The position numbers and the translations under genes are program-made. A stretch of DNA of 64,000 nt, from NCBI RefSeq assembly GCF_014472415.1, contig NZ_JACSZV010000002.1, positions 186,001 through 250,000 on the forward strand. Reading direction: 5' to 3'. Positions 7,984 through 17,501 of the stretch are shown piece after piece (the first letter of the stretch is position 1; every line of letters starts with the position of its first letter). This DNA is from Pseudomonas sp. N40(2020). GTDB taxonomy: Bacteria > Pseudomonadota > Gammaproteobacteria > Pseudomonadales > Pseudomonadaceae. Below the pieces are notes generated by a model that saw only the letters and a program-made list of their open reading frames with translations, had not been told where the DNA came from and did not search any database.

Positions 7984-9287
7984 GCGGCCTTCCGACGTTG
8001 CAGCATCAGCCACATCGGAGTGATGTCGCTGGGCAGAATGATCAGGGTTTGCCAGAACGGCACGCCGCTCAGGCGGCAGTACAACACCAGCATCGCCAAG
8101 GTGACGGCGAGATAAGCAATCGACGAAGCGGCTGCGGCGCCGACGATCCCGTAGGCGGGAATCAACACCAGGTTCAGTGCCAGATTGAGCAGGGCGCCGA
8201 GGCCCATCAGCATGGACACCGTGCCGGGACGATTTTTGCCGATCAAGTCCAGGCGCAGGATGCTCGCGTAGCACAAGCCCAACAGCCCCGGCAGCAAGGC
8301 GAGCAGCGCCGGATAGGCCGGTTGGTAAGCAACGCCGAACAGCGTGACGATCAGCCATTCGCCGATCACCGCCATGGTCAGGCAGGCACCGAGCATCACC
8401 GTGGCGGTCAGGCGCAACGCCAGCGGGGTGACCTTATCCATGCCTGCGTCCTGCTGCAACAGGCGCTTCATCAGCGGCGTGGTCACCGCTTCCGGGACGA
8501 TCAGCAGCAGTTCGGCGGCGGCGCTGGCCATGGCGTAATGGCCCAGCGCGGTGCTGCCGAGCAGGGCGCCGATAAACAGGTAGTCCGAACGCAGAATCAC
8601 TTGCTGGAACAGCAGATCCGGATGGCTGCGCGCACTGAAGCGCAGTAGTTCTTTCTGGCTGGCACGATCCCATTGCAGTTGCAGCGGCTGCGCACGTTTG
8701 AGCCAGACCCAACCGACCAGTACCACCAGACTGATCCCGGCCAGCCAACTGATCAGCGCCGCTTCCAGGGCGGCGCTTTTCCACATCCAGAACAAGCCGA
8801 GAAACAGCAGCAGTGGCGCCAGCGATTCCACCAGACGCAAGACGTTGAACGCGACCACGCCGCCGGAGGCGTTGTGCAAGGTCAGCAGACCGCTTTTGAG
8901 CACCGTCATCGGCACCGCCAGCAGCAACAGCCACGCGAGCAGCCCGAGTTGCATCGTCACATCCAGTTCACTGCCAAACTCACGCGCCAGCGCCACCACC
9001 AGCAAGGTCAGCAAAGCGGCGAGCAAACACCCGAACACCAACACCTGGCTGAGCAACAAGCCCATCGGCCGCTGCTTGGCGGCTTGATAGCCGACCGCCG
9101 AATTCAAGCCGCCGCTGGTGGCGGCACTGATCAAGTCCGGCAGGGTGCTGAGCAGGGCAAACAAACCACGTTCGCTCGGCCCGAGGATTCGCGCCAGCAG
9201 CACGTTGCGCAGCAAACGCAGGGCAATCATCGCCAGTTTGGTGCCCATGCTCAGCGCCAGATGCTTGAGGTAGTTGCCTCGACTCAT
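7980..9287 (-). CDS. Wzx-type flippase (MOP superfamily)
   Basis: A 435-residue integral membrane protein with about 12-14 hydrophobic segments and the repeat-like start (ALRLLRNVLLARILGPSERGLFALL) usual for polysaccharide flippases of the MOP/MATE superfamily. It should move the undecaprenyl-linked repeat unit across the inner membrane to the Wzy polymerase encoded at 12393-13760. The ATG at 9287 shares ATGA with the stop of the deacetylase gene before it, and its own stop shares ATGA with the glycosidase-like gene after it. A GTG-type start nine codons upstream is less likely. Function is a strong inference from topology and context. Confidence 0.88.
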   Translation of the reverse strand: MSRGNYLKHLALSMGTKLAMIALRLLRNVLLARILGPSERGLFALLSTLPDLISAATSGGLNSAVGYQAAKQRPMGLLLSQVLVFGCLLAALLTLLVVALAREFGSELDVTMQLGLLAWLLLLAVPMTVLKSGLLTLHNASGGVVAFNVLRLVESLAPLLLFLGLFWMWKSAALEAALISWLAGISLVVLVGWVWLKRAQPLQLQWDRASQKELLRFSARSHPDLLFQQVILRSDYLFIGALLGSTALGHYAMASAAAELLLIVPEAVTTPLMKRLLQQDAGMDKVTPLALRLTATVMLGACLTMAVIGEWLIVTLFGVAYQPAYPALLALLPGLLGLCYASILRLDLIGKNRPGTVSMLMGLGALLNLALNLVLIPAYGIVGAAAASSIAYLAVTLAMLVLYCRLSGVPFWQTLIILPSDITPMWLMLQRRKAA

Positions 9288-10285
9288 GGTCGCGCCCCGC
9301 GAAATATCCGCCATGACAGCAACTGCGGATTGCGCGCGGTACGTTGACTGACCCCGAAACGCGGCAGGTTCAGCGGATCGCCTTCACCGCGATAAATGCC
9401 GGTGCCGGTGCCCAGCGCAAACGGATAATCGTGATCGGCAATCTGCTTGCGCACGCGCTCGTCGTTGTCGCCGTTGGGGTAGCAATACACCGGCAGCGGC
9501 CGGTTGCAGCCGTTTTGCAGGGCATGGCGGCTACGGCTGATTTCTTCGTTCAAACGCACATCATCAAGACCGGTGAGGATCGCGTGACTGGCACCGTGCG
9601 GGCCGAACCGCACCAGACCGGACGCCTCCAGTGCGCGCACCTGATGCCAGTCCAGGGCTTGCGGTTGTGATTCCGGCGGGCACTCATCGGTCAGACGTTC
9701 AAGCTCTCGTGGCGCCAGCGTCTTCAGCCCTTGCAGGTAATGCAGCATCGACAGGCTGCGTCGATCGACATCAATGTCATCCACCAGCACGGGCACCGGA
9801 TGACCGCTGGCGTGCAGGCATTCGATCAAGTGCATACGCGCCTTGTCGCCATGGCTGCCCCACAGGGTTTCGCCCAGGCTTTCCCACCAGAAGCGCTGCC
9901 GGCTGCCGATGAAGTCGGTGGAGAGAAAAATGCTCGCTGGTACCTGATGTTTTTGCAGCAACGGGAAGGCGTTGACCGCGTTGTCGCGCCAGCCGTCATC
10001 GAAGGTGAGCGCCACCCGTGGGCGCTCGCTGCGCAGGGAGTTGGGCTGGAGGATTTCCATCAGCGGCACGCAGTCGAAGTGTCGGCGCAACCACACGAGC
10101 AAATGCTCGAAGGCTTTGGGCCCGACGCACAATTCGTTGCGGTGCGGCAGGTCGGCTGCGCGGTCGTTGGCCAGCACCCGGTGCAACATCAGGATCACGC
10201 CGGCGCCTTGCAATTGATTACGCCCCACGTGCGAGTTCAGATAGAGCCAGCCACTGGTGCGTTTTAGCAGTTGTTTGATCGCCAT
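9284..10285 (-). CDS. polysaccharide deacetylase (NodB homology domain)
   Basis: A 333-residue carbohydrate esterase family 4 protein. The metal and catalytic motifs are visible: TFDDGWRDN (~residue 93), FGPHGASHAIL (~222, the H-x-x-x-H pair with one alternative histidine) and a later YCYPNG. Such enzymes remove N- or O-acetyl groups from amino-sugar polymers or precursors. Together with the YdjC-type enzyme it gives the locus two unrelated deacetylases. No clear signal peptide, so a cytosolic action on lipid-linked precursor or a membrane-associated role is likely. The start has AGAGGA upstream; the end overlaps the flippase gene by four bases. Confidence 0.87.
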   Translation of the reverse strand: MAIKQLLKRTSGWLYLNSHVGRNQLQGAGVILMLHRVLANDRAADLPHRNELCVGPKAFEHLLVWLRRHFDCVPLMEILQPNSLRSERPRVALTFDDGWRDNAVNAFPLLQKHQVPASIFLSTDFIGSRQRFWWESLGETLWGSHGDKARMHLIECLHASGHPVPVLVDDIDVDRRSLSMLHYLQGLKTLAPRELERLTDECPPESQPQALDWHQVRALEASGLVRFGPHGASHAILTGLDDVRLNEEISRSRHALQNGCNRPLPVYCYPNGDNDERVRKQIADHDYPFALGTGTGIYRGEGDPLNLPRFGVSQRTARNPQLLSWRIFRGARP

Positions 10286-10298
10286 GGCTTCGGTCCTC

Positions 10299-11435
10299 TT
10301 AACGGTTCTGTTCAGGATTCCACTGGGCATACCGCTGGCCGCGCAAGAACTGCCAGAGGCCGATGCTCATGCCCGCCAGTGTCACCAGCAGAAAGGCTGC
10401 GAGACGAAACGGTTTGGGCAAGCGGTGTTGCGAATCCAGCAGTCCGGCGATCGCCACGGCGTAACCGAACAGTTGCGCGATCAGGCTCAGGCGATAGAAA
10501 CCATGCTCGTTCCACAGCCAGAAGTTGCTCAGCAGCAACGGCAGCAGGAGGATCGGCGCCAGACGGCGGATCATTTTGTGGCTGATCAGTGCGAGCGAAT
10601 ACAGGCCGTGTTTGAGTGGGTTGAGCAACTCGCTGCGCTGGGCCAGGCTTTGCAGGCCACCGACGGTTACCCGTTGACGACGGCGGAACTGTTTATCCGC
10701 CTCGTCTACACCGTGATCGATCACCTGCGCCTCGGGCACGTAGACGATGCGTTTGTGCGCCACTGGCGCGCAGGTGCTGATAAAGAAATCGTCGTTCACT
10801 TCGGCCGGGACGTTCTGGAACAACTCACGGCGCAGGGCGAGCAGGGCCCCGTCGGCGGAGACCATGCAGCCGGTGCGATTTTCCACCCGGCGCAGCCAGC
10901 CTTCGTAATGGCGATAGAGGCTGTCGCCGACGCTCAAGCCGCCGCCAGTGACGGGAATCACCATGTGCCCGGCACAGGCACCGACCTGCGGATCGCTCAA
11001 CGGCGCGAGCAAGTGGCCGAGGGTGTCGCGCGACCATTGGTTGTCGGCGTCGGTGAACACCAGAATGTCGCCGCTGCTCACGGCGACACCGGCATTCAGT
11101 GTGGCGGCTTTGCCCTGGCGCGGCAGGTCGAGCACAGTGATGCGCGGATCGACAACTTTGTGCGCGCACGCCACGGTGTCATCGCTCGAGCCGTCGCTGG
11201 CGAGAATGATTTGCAGCGTCGCCGGTTGATAATCCTGGGCCAGCAGAGTGCGCAACTTGTGTTCGATATGCCGCGCCTCATTGTGCGCGGCGATCACGAT
11301 GCTGATCTTCAGCGACGGCGCCGGGGTGTGGCGCCAAGCCGGAAACAGCGGCGCCAAGATCGTCAGTAGCAGCGGATAACCGATATAGGCGTACACCGGC
11401 AGCAACAGGCACATCCAGAACATGAATTCAGCCAC
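10299..11435 (-). CDS. family 2 glycosyltransferase, membrane-anchored
   Basis: A 378-residue inverting glycosyltransferase of the GT-A fold. After an N-terminal membrane segment (MFWMCLLLPVYAYIGYPLLL) come ISIVIAAHNE, ILASDGSSDDT and VFTDADNQW, the nucleotide-sugar and metal-binding motifs, then EVNDDFFI and a QFRRRQR element. Three to four hydrophobic segments follow at the C terminus. This is the arrangement of processive or membrane-bound GT2 enzymes, but shorter than cellulose or PNAG synthases; adding one sugar to the lipid-linked unit is the simplest reading. The start is GTG with AGGAGG seven bases upstream and overlaps the preceding gene by eight bases. Confidence 0.85.
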   Translation of the reverse strand: MAEFMFWMCLLLPVYAYIGYPLLLTILAPLFPAWRHTPAPSLKISIVIAAHNEARHIEHKLRTLLAQDYQPATLQIILASDGSSDDTVACAHKVVDPRITVLDLPRQGKAATLNAGVAVSSGDILVFTDADNQWSRDTLGHLLAPLSDPQVGACAGHMVIPVTGGGLSVGDSLYRHYEGWLRRVENRTGCMVSADGALLALRRELFQNVPAEVNDDFFISTCAPVAHKRIVYVPEAQVIDHGVDEADKQFRRRQRVTVGGLQSLAQRSELLNPLKHGLYSLALISHKMIRRLAPILLLPLLLSNFWLWNEHGFYRLSLIAQLFGYAVAIAGLLDSQHRLPKPFRLAAFLLVTLAGMSIGLWQFLRGQRYAQWNPEQNR

Positions 11436-12396
11436 GGGCAGGCCTCCTGGCGTTCCAATGACACAGACTGAGAATGAACGCGGCACCGGCCAGATGCAGG
11501 CGCAGCCAATGCAAGCCCCACAGTTGCAGGGTCAGGCCGACATCGCGATGTTTGATGCTCTGGCGAATGCTCAGCACCAGGCCCGGTAACAAGGTCAACA
11601 TCACCATGATCGCGGCGTGATGCGGGAAGCCGTCGAGCAGTGCAGAAATCGCCAGAAAATCCAGAATCCACACCGCAATCGACAGCATCGGAAAACGCAG
11701 CAAACGCAGGCTGAAACCGTGGGTGCGCAGCAGTTGCAAATGACTGCCCTGACGCCATAGTTCCTTGCCCATCCACTCGCGCCAGTTCATTTCGTAACCC
11801 CAGTGCAGGGCGACGTTGTTGTTGATCGACAGCAGCACCGCACCGTGTTGGCGCAGGCGCAGGGTGAACTCCTTGTCTTCGCCGGTGCGCAGGTTTTCGT
11901 TGAAACCGCCGACCTTGTCGAACCAGCGTTGGCGCATCAACAGGTTGGAGCTCGGCAGCCAGTCCACTCCATGTGAGGTCTGCGAGGACACGCGCAGGGT
12001 GCGCCGCTGCCACGCGGTGGCGTACCAAGGCGCTTCGGCGGGGGTGTGCAGATCCAGGCCGAACACATCGGCCTGAGCACTGGCCTCCAGATCGAACAGC
12101 GGCTTCAGCCAGTCTTCCGGCATTTCGATATCGGCGTCGATGAAGGCCAGCCATTCACCCGTGGCGATGGCCGAACCGCGATTGCGCAGGGCGCCGATCA
12201 GCAATCCGGGCATGACCAGCACCTGTGCGCCGAATTGCCGGGCGATCTGCGGGCCTTCGTCGCTGGAGCCGTTGTCGACGACGATCAGTTCGCATTCGAT
12301 GTCGGCCGCGTGCGCGGCTTTTTGCGCGGCCAGCAGGGTACGGCCAATGTGGCGGGCCTCGTTGTACATCGGGATGACGATGCTGATCCGGCTCAT
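11428..12396 (-). CDS. family 2 glycosyltransferase
   Basis: A 322-residue GT2 protein beginning ISIVIPMYNEARHIGRTL, with IVVDNGSSDEG and WLAFIDADIEMPEDW (the DXD-like metal site) and FNENLRTGEDKEFTLRL further on. Two hydrophobic stretches near the C terminus suggest attachment to the inner membrane. It should transfer one sugar to the undecaprenyl-linked repeat unit. Its ATG shares ATGA with the stop of the polymerase gene, and its end overlaps the next transferase by eight bases. The donor sugar cannot be read from the sequence. Confidence 0.88.
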   Translation of the reverse strand: MSRISIVIPMYNEARHIGRTLLAAQKAAHAADIECELIVVDNGSSDEGPQIARQFGAQVLVMPGLLIGALRNRGSAIATGEWLAFIDADIEMPEDWLKPLFDLEASAQADVFGLDLHTPAEAPWYATAWQRRTLRVSSQTSHGVDWLPSSNLLMRQRWFDKVGGFNENLRTGEDKEFTLRLRQHGAVLLSINNNVALHWGYEMNWREWMGKELWRQGSHLQLLRTHGFSLRLLRFPMLSIAVWILDFLAISALLDGFPHHAAIMVMLTLLPGLVLSIRQSIKHRDVGLTLQLWGLHWLRLHLAGAAFILSLCHWNARRPARG

Positions 12397-13760
12397 GCCT
12401 TGGCCTCCGTCAATGGGGCTTGCTCGGCTTTGAGGCGCAGGACGCTGGTCAGCGCGAGCATGATCCACACGTATTTCTGGTTCGGTGCGCTGAGGAACAT
12501 CAGGAACAGGGTCAGCGACAGAAAACTCACACCCAAGTGGGTCATCAAGTCGGCCTGTTGCCAATCGCGTCGTAGCATCCACGCTGCCCGCGCGCGGATC
12601 AGGTTGTACAACCCGAGGCCGAGCATGCCGACAAACAACAGGCCGGCCGGAACGCCGATCTCACTGAAAATTTCCAGGTAGGTGTTGTGGGCGCGGCGGT
12701 AGAGGTCGCCGATCTTGCGGTTGGCGGAAAACGCCTTGGCGTAACCGGTGGTGGCGTAGTGCAGCGGGAAGGTGCCCGGGCCGGAACCGAGCAGCGGGTT
12801 CTCGCGGATCATCTGGCTGCCAACCACGATGTACGAAGCGCGGCGACCAAGGGATTCGTCCTGCGCCTTGGAGCCGGCGCTGAGGATACTCAGCGACTGG
12901 ATGCGCGCCATGTAGCCGGCGGGCATCGCATAAATGGCCAACGGAATCACGATTGCCGCGCCAAGCATGGCGAAGCCTGAATGCCGAGGACGAATCCGCG
13001 TCAGTTGGGAGCGGTAATGCCAGCAGCCGATCAACAGACTCAAGGCCACCACCACCAGCCCCGAGCGCGATTCGGTCTTGGTCATGCCGCCGAGTAACAG
13101 AATGCAGCATCCGCCCCAGAACAACCGATGCAACAGGTTCGGGCTGCGGATCACCAGCAGCAGCGCCAGCGGAATGGCGAAGGCGATCAGCATGGCAAAA
13201 GCATTAGGGTCTTCGAGCAACCCGGCGGCACGGCCCTGATCCTGGAACTTTGCCGAGAACATGGCCATGGCGCAGGTGGTGCTGATGGCCAGAGTTGCCA
13301 GTCGGGCGAACAGATCAAGGTTCAGTTCGCGACCGATCAGCAGGGTGATGACAAACAGCACCAGGCCGACACTCAGTTCGCGCAGGTGCCCGAGTGACAT
13401 GCCCATGTCATCGGTATTGAACAGGCTCAGGAAGTACAAAACCATGAACCAGATCAAGTAACGCCAGATATTGCTGCGCAGGCGCTCCGAGGGCATCTGG
13501 TGCAGAGCCAGTTGCAACATCAGGATCACCGCCAGCGAAGCGCCGAGGAGTTTGCTTCCGGACAGAAGACTGTCCTTGAAGAAACCTTCGAACGGCACCA
13601 GCGCAACGATACCGAGCAGGCCCCAGGTCGGCTTGCGATACAACACCGCAAAACCCACCAGGCCCAGCACCGCTCCCGGCGCCAGATAAGGATAAGGGCT
13701 GGCCAGCAAAGCGATGCAGACCAGACCGAGCAAACTGACGATCGAGAGCGGGAAAATCAT
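12393..13760 (-). CDS. Wzy-type O-antigen ligase/polymerase family protein
   Basis: A 455-residue protein with about 11-12 membrane segments and a large periplasmic loop between residues ~300 and 370 (GRRASYIVVGSQMIRENPLLGSG and YRRAHNTYLEIFSEIG). The RxHNxYLE element is the hallmark of the Wzy_C/WaaL domain. Given a flippase, PCP and Wza protein in the same locus, it is most likely the polymerase that joins repeat units on the periplasmic side. It starts with a four-base overlap with the glycosyltransferase before it. The family does not separate ligases from polymerases by sequence alone; the context decides. Confidence 0.85.
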   Translation of the reverse strand: MIFPLSIVSLLGLVCIALLASPYPYLAPGAVLGLVGFAVLYRKPTWGLLGIVALVPFEGFFKDSLLSGSKLLGASLAVILMLQLALHQMPSERLRSNIWRYLIWFMVLYFLSLFNTDDMGMSLGHLRELSVGLVLFVITLLIGRELNLDLFARLATLAISTTCAMAMFSAKFQDQGRAAGLLEDPNAFAMLIAFAIPLALLLVIRSPNLLHRLFWGGCCILLLGGMTKTESRSGLVVVALSLLIGCWHYRSQLTRIRPRHSGFAMLGAAIVIPLAIYAMPAGYMARIQSLSILSAGSKAQDESLGRRASYIVVGSQMIRENPLLGSGPGTFPLHYATTGYAKAFSANRKIGDLYRRAHNTYLEIFSEIGVPAGLLFVGMLGLGLYNLIRARAAWMLRRDWQQADLMTHLGVSFLSLTLFLMFLSAPNQKYVWIMLALTSVLRLKAEQAPLTEAKA

Positions 13761-14851
13761 GCGCGTGCCTCCCGTGCCGTGCGGATGTACAGCTGCGACC
13801 AGCGTTCGGCCAAAGCCTTGAGGTCGTAGCGATCCTGTTGCGTGCGTTTTGCGTTGTCGCGCAGTTGCCGCCCCAGTTTCGGTTCGTTCAACAGCGCGTC
13901 GAGCTGGCGGGCGAGGGCAGCACTGTCGGCCGGTTCGGCGAGTAAACCGTTGTGCCGGTGTTCCAGCACATCGGGAATCCCGCCAACACCGAACGCCACC
14001 ACTGGCACACCGGCCTGCATCGCCTCCAGCAAAATCATCGGCGTGCCCTCAGTGCGCGAGCTGATCACCAGCGCATCGAGTTGCTGCCACCAGGGTTGCA
14101 TCGCGATCTGATAACCGGGCAAGCGAATCCGTTGCTGCAAGCCGGCGCCGTCGATACGCGCCTGCAATGCCTCGTGTTCCGGGCCGTCGCCGAGCATCAC
14201 AGCGTCCAATTGCGGATGCTGATGACACAGTGGAATCAGCGCATCAAGAAACAGATCCGGGCCTTTCTCGCTACTGAGCCGACCGACATATCCGGCGAGC
14301 CAGCGTGGCCTATCAGTGTTGTGGACCATCTGCGCAGGGGCGGCCGGCAAACCATTGGGGATCACCTGCAACTTCTCCGCCCGGACACTGGCCTGACGGT
14401 GCAACACGGCGATGCTTTCCGCCACGCAGACCACCCGGTTTACCGAAGCAGTGCGGCACAGTTGCAGGCTGAGCCAGGTGTAGAACTTTTGCTTGCGGCT
14501 ACGCGGGGTGAACCCGTGTTGGGTGATCACCAGCGGCAGGCGCAACAGCGTTGCGCCTGCCCAACCGAACAGTAGCCCTTTGAAGTTGTGCGTGTTGATC
14601 AGCGGCTGCTCGTGTTGTCGTTGACGCAAGTGCCGCAGCAATTCACCCAGCCCGGCACAGCCCTGGCAGTCCACCCCGGCCTCGCGAAAGCGCGCGATCA
14701 GTTCTGGCGGCGCGTCGAGAAACAGCACCTGATGCTGCCCCGGCGTCGCCAGACAATGATCCAGCAACATCCGCTCGGCCCCATAGAACCCGCCGCTGCT
14801 GAGCAAATGAATGATCGGCAGCGCGGCGTTCGGGGTGGGCACGGTCTTCAA
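13757..14851 (-). CDS. family 4 glycosyltransferase
   Basis: A 364-residue GT-B enzyme. The N-terminal domain opens with HLLSSGGFYGAERMLL (acceptor side) and the C-terminal domain has GYVGRLSSEKGPDLFLDAL, LGDGPE and the EX7E-type SSRTEGTPMILLEAMQAGVPV. These bind the nucleotide-sugar donor in retaining GT4 enzymes. No ATG fits; a TTG at 14851 overlaps the upstream stop as TTGA, which mirrors the ATGA junctions of the neighbours and is preferred over a TTG 12 codons upstream or a GTG three codons downstream. It probably adds an internal sugar of the repeat unit. Confidence 0.85.
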   Translation of the reverse strand: MKTVPTPNAALPIIHLLSSGGFYGAERMLLDHCLATPGQHQVLFLDAPPELIARFREAGVDCQGCAGLGELLRHLRQRQHEQPLINTHNFKGLLFGWAGATLLRLPLVITQHGFTPRSRKQKFYTWLSLQLCRTASVNRVVCVAESIAVLHRQASVRAEKLQVIPNGLPAAPAQMVHNTDRPRWLAGYVGRLSSEKGPDLFLDALIPLCHQHPQLDAVMLGDGPEHEALQARIDGAGLQQRIRLPGYQIAMQPWWQQLDALVISSRTEGTPMILLEAMQAGVPVVAFGVGGIPDVLEHRHNGLLAEPADSAALARQLDALLNEPKLGRQLRDNAKRTQQDRYDLKALAERWSQLYIRTAREARA

Positions 14852-16440
14852 TTGCGCACCCAGTGCAAGAAGCTTGGCACTGTCCAATTCTTGTGTGGAT
14901 TGCTCGGCAGCACGTTTTGGTCGTTGATCACCAGCAGCACCGGAATGCCCAGTTCGTGGCTGATTTGCGCCGGATGTTTGAAGCGATGATCGAAGAACTC
15001 ACGCACGTAGACGAAAGCGATCGCCAGCAGCAGACCGGTGAGCATGCCGAACGGAATAATCAGCCCCGGCTTGGGAAACGCCGCTTCGGTCGGTTCGAAC
15101 GGCGGGCTCAGTACCCGGGCGTTGGACAGATCATCGTTCAGCGCACCGGTTGTACTGCTTTCGGCAAAGCGCTGAGCGTAGGTCGAGAACGCGGCATGCA
15201 AGGCGTCGATTTCGGTGTCCATCTGCCGCAGCTTGCTCTGGGTTTGCTGCAGGTCGCGGATGCGCGCCTTGAACTCAGTGATGCGCGCGGTTTTCTGATC
15301 GATCACCTGTTGCACCACTGCCAGATCGTTGGTGCGTTCCTGAATGCGGTTGCTCACCACTTTGAGGAATTGCTGACGGGTGCGGGCGATCTGCTCGCGG
15401 GTCAACAGCATCGGTTCGCTGCTGGGCTGGAAGACGGCGAGGTCATTCATATAGCGGCTGACCTGGGTGGTCAGTTGCTCGCCCATCTGTTTGATTTCCC
15501 GATCCTCGAACGCCACGTTGTCCACTGTGGTGGTGAAGGTGAAGGGGAAGGTGTAATCGTTGAGTTTGCTGGTGCTGGCGGCGGTCATCGCGGTTTTCAG
15601 GTATTCGAGCCAGCGCTGACTTTGCAGCAGACGGTCGCGATACAGGTTCAGCGCTTGCTCTTCGGTGTTGATCGCGTTCAAACGGAAGGTGATTTCTTCC
15701 TTCGGATCGGACGCGCCGACACTCTCCAGCAGGGCCTGACGGTTGCCTTCCAGGCCATCGAGGCGCACCTGATAGAGGTGCTTCTTCGATTCATAGAAGG
15801 ACTGTGGCAGGTCGATCGATTGCAGCGCCTGGCGGCTGAACAGGTAGTTTTGCAGCAGAGCGGCGACAAACGTCGTGCCTTGATGCGGGTCAGGGAAGCT
15901 GTAGATGATCGAGATCACGTTGGAGCCGGGCAGGGTCTCGATTTTCAGACTGTCGATGGCTTGCTGGGTCAACGCATCAAGCGCCGTGTCACGCACCGGA
16001 TCGGTTTCCAGCCCGAGCATGTTGCGCGTCGGGTTGATCACGTATTGGCGCAGCGGCGAACTGATGTAACGCTTGAACGGCTCGCTCACCAGTTTGCTGA
16101 AGATGCCCGGCGAAGGCGTGTATTCGCCTTTGTCGCGCAATTCGCTGATGGTCTGGCGGATCAGTGCTGGCGAACGGAGGATATTGCTCTCGGTTTCCAT
16201 GTCCGCCAGTGAAGGTGGAATGAAAGTGGCGTTGTCCACCGTCAGCGACGTGGTGGCGTCACCCTGGGAGAGTTTTTTCGACTGCACGATCACTTGCGCG
16301 GTGATATCGAAGCTCTGTTTGAGCAACAGGGGCAGCAGCAGGGCGATGACTGCAAAGGTCAGGAAGACGCGCTTCACCAGTTGCTTGTTGGCGAAGAAAA
16401 TCCTGAAGAACTCATGCAGGTAGTTTTCCTTTGGGTTCAT
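14848..16440 (-). CDS. polysaccharide co-polymerase (Wzz/GNVR, Wzc-like without kinase domain)
   Basis: A 530-residue inner-membrane protein: a first membrane segment at ~27-41, a long periplasmic region (~45-465) with extended helical and coiled-coil stretches (for example around ARITEFKARIRDLQQTQ), a second segment PGLIIPFGMLTGLLLAIAFVYV, then ~45 cytoplasmic residues. This is the PCP-2 architecture that sets chain length and links polymerisation to export. The cytoplasmic kinase domain is absent; a separate kinase-like gene lies at 17502-18149. A proline-rich element precedes the second membrane segment as usual. Gap to the Wza gene is 17 bases. Confidence 0.87.
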   Translation of the reverse strand: MNPKENYLHEFFRIFFANKQLVKRVFLTFAVIALLLPLLLKQSFDITAQVIVQSKKLSQGDATTSLTVDNATFIPPSLADMETESNILRSPALIRQTISELRDKGEYTPSPGIFSKLVSEPFKRYISSPLRQYVINPTRNMLGLETDPVRDTALDALTQQAIDSLKIETLPGSNVISIIYSFPDPHQGTTFVAALLQNYLFSRQALQSIDLPQSFYESKKHLYQVRLDGLEGNRQALLESVGASDPKEEITFRLNAINTEEQALNLYRDRLLQSQRWLEYLKTAMTAASTSKLNDYTFPFTFTTTVDNVAFEDREIKQMGEQLTTQVSRYMNDLAVFQPSSEPMLLTREQIARTRQQFLKVVSNRIQERTNDLAVVQQVIDQKTARITEFKARIRDLQQTQSKLRQMDTEIDALHAAFSTYAQRFAESSTTGALNDDLSNARVLSPPFEPTEAAFPKPGLIIPFGMLTGLLLAIAFVYVREFFDHRFKHPAQISHELGIPVLLVINDQNVLPSNPHKNWTVPSFLHWVRN

Positions 16441-16457
16441 GGTCGGTCACCTGAGAG

Positions 16458-17480
16458 TTAGTTATCACTGTCTTTGTTGTCGACGCGGTAGCCGAAGCTG
16501 AAACCGACGCCCTGGAACAACACCACGTCGGCCAATTGCCGGGCGAGTTCGCCGGCGCTGGCCAGTTTGGTTTTCGGTACGAAGAGCATGTCGTCCGGTT
16601 GCAGATACGCGATCTGCGAAGCATCGCCGGAAAGGGCTTTCTCTACGTCGTAATGCACGGCCTGCACCTGATTGCCGTTGCGACGCATGATCACCACCGA
16701 GTCCAGCCGCGCCTTGACGTTGGTTCCGCGCGCCAGGGTCAGCGCTTCAAGCACCGAGACCGGCCGGCGAATCGGGTAGGAGCCTGGCTGACCGACTTCA
16801 CCGAGCACGTAAATCTCGTTGCCTGCGGTGGATTTGAGCAGCACATCCACAGTCATCCGACCAGGCAGTTTTGCGTACCTCTGGTTAAGGAAGGTTTCCA
16901 GTTGATTGACGGTCATGCCTTGCAGCGGCACGGCACCGATCTCGGGGAAACTGGCGTAGCCGTCAGTGCCCACAGTGATCTCGCGGCTCATGCCGGTGGC
17001 TGGGTGATTCAGCGCGTTTTTCAGGTTTTGTTCGTTGGTCAGCGGGCTGATGATCTGCACGGTCAACTGATTGCGATTGGGCTGGAACAGTTGTTTGCGC
17101 TGGTAGGCCCGCTGGATTTCCTCACGCGCTTGCTCGCTGGTCAGCCCGGCGATTTTCACCGAGGTGTTGGCGCCCGGCAGTTCGATGGTGCCGTCCGGCA
17201 GCACCAGTTGGTTGCCGTTGAGCTGGCTGGCGGCGGTGAAGTTCAGACCGATCTGATCACCCGACTGCACGCGATAAGCGTCCGAGCCGCTGGTGCTGAT
17301 GTGGAAGATCACGTCAAGCACATCCTGTGGGCGCAGGGTCTGCTCGATCTTCGGCATGTCGGTCGCCTGGGCGTTGGCCGGGGCGGCGGTGAGGATATTC
17401 ACCGGCATGGTCTGGGTTTCGGAGGTGCTTGAGCAGCCCGCGAGCGGCAGCATCAGCAGCACAAGAATCTTGGCGTTCAT
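16458..17480 (-). CDS. Wza-like outer-membrane polysaccharide export lipoprotein
   Basis: A 340-residue lipoprotein: MNAKILVLLMLPLAGCSS has a lipobox (LAGC) at residues 13-16. The mature part begins with the Poly_export element (LRPQDVLDVIFHIS, YRVQSGDQIGLNF) and continues with SLBB-type repeats (EIYVLGEVGQPGSYPI). It should form the periplasm-spanning and outer-membrane export channel and work with the co-polymerase at 14848-16440. The C-terminal ~70 residues probably contain the outer-membrane helix. The gene lies 21 bases after the kinase-like gene, in the usual order for such loci. Confidence 0.9.
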   Translation of the reverse strand: MNAKILVLLMLPLAGCSSTSETQTMPVNILTAAPANAQATDMPKIEQTLRPQDVLDVIFHISTSGSDAYRVQSGDQIGLNFTAASQLNGNQLVLPDGTIELPGANTSVKIAGLTSEQAREEIQRAYQRKQLFQPNRNQLTVQIISPLTNEQNLKNALNHPATGMSREITVGTDGYASFPEIGAVPLQGMTVNQLETFLNQRYAKLPGRMTVDVLLKSTAGNEIYVLGEVGQPGSYPIRRPVSVLEALTLARGTNVKARLDSVVIMRRNGNQVQAVHYDVEKALSGDASQIAYLQPDDMLFVPKTKLASAGELARQLADVVLFQGVGFSFGYRVDNKDSDN

Positions 17481-17501
17481 GGCGTCATCCTTTGCGTTCG
17501 C

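Noticed and set aside
14863..16212. 449-codon plus-strand frame opposite the co-polymerase gene
   Set aside because: Composition and absence of motifs show a shadow of the Wzc-like gene; no ribosome site.
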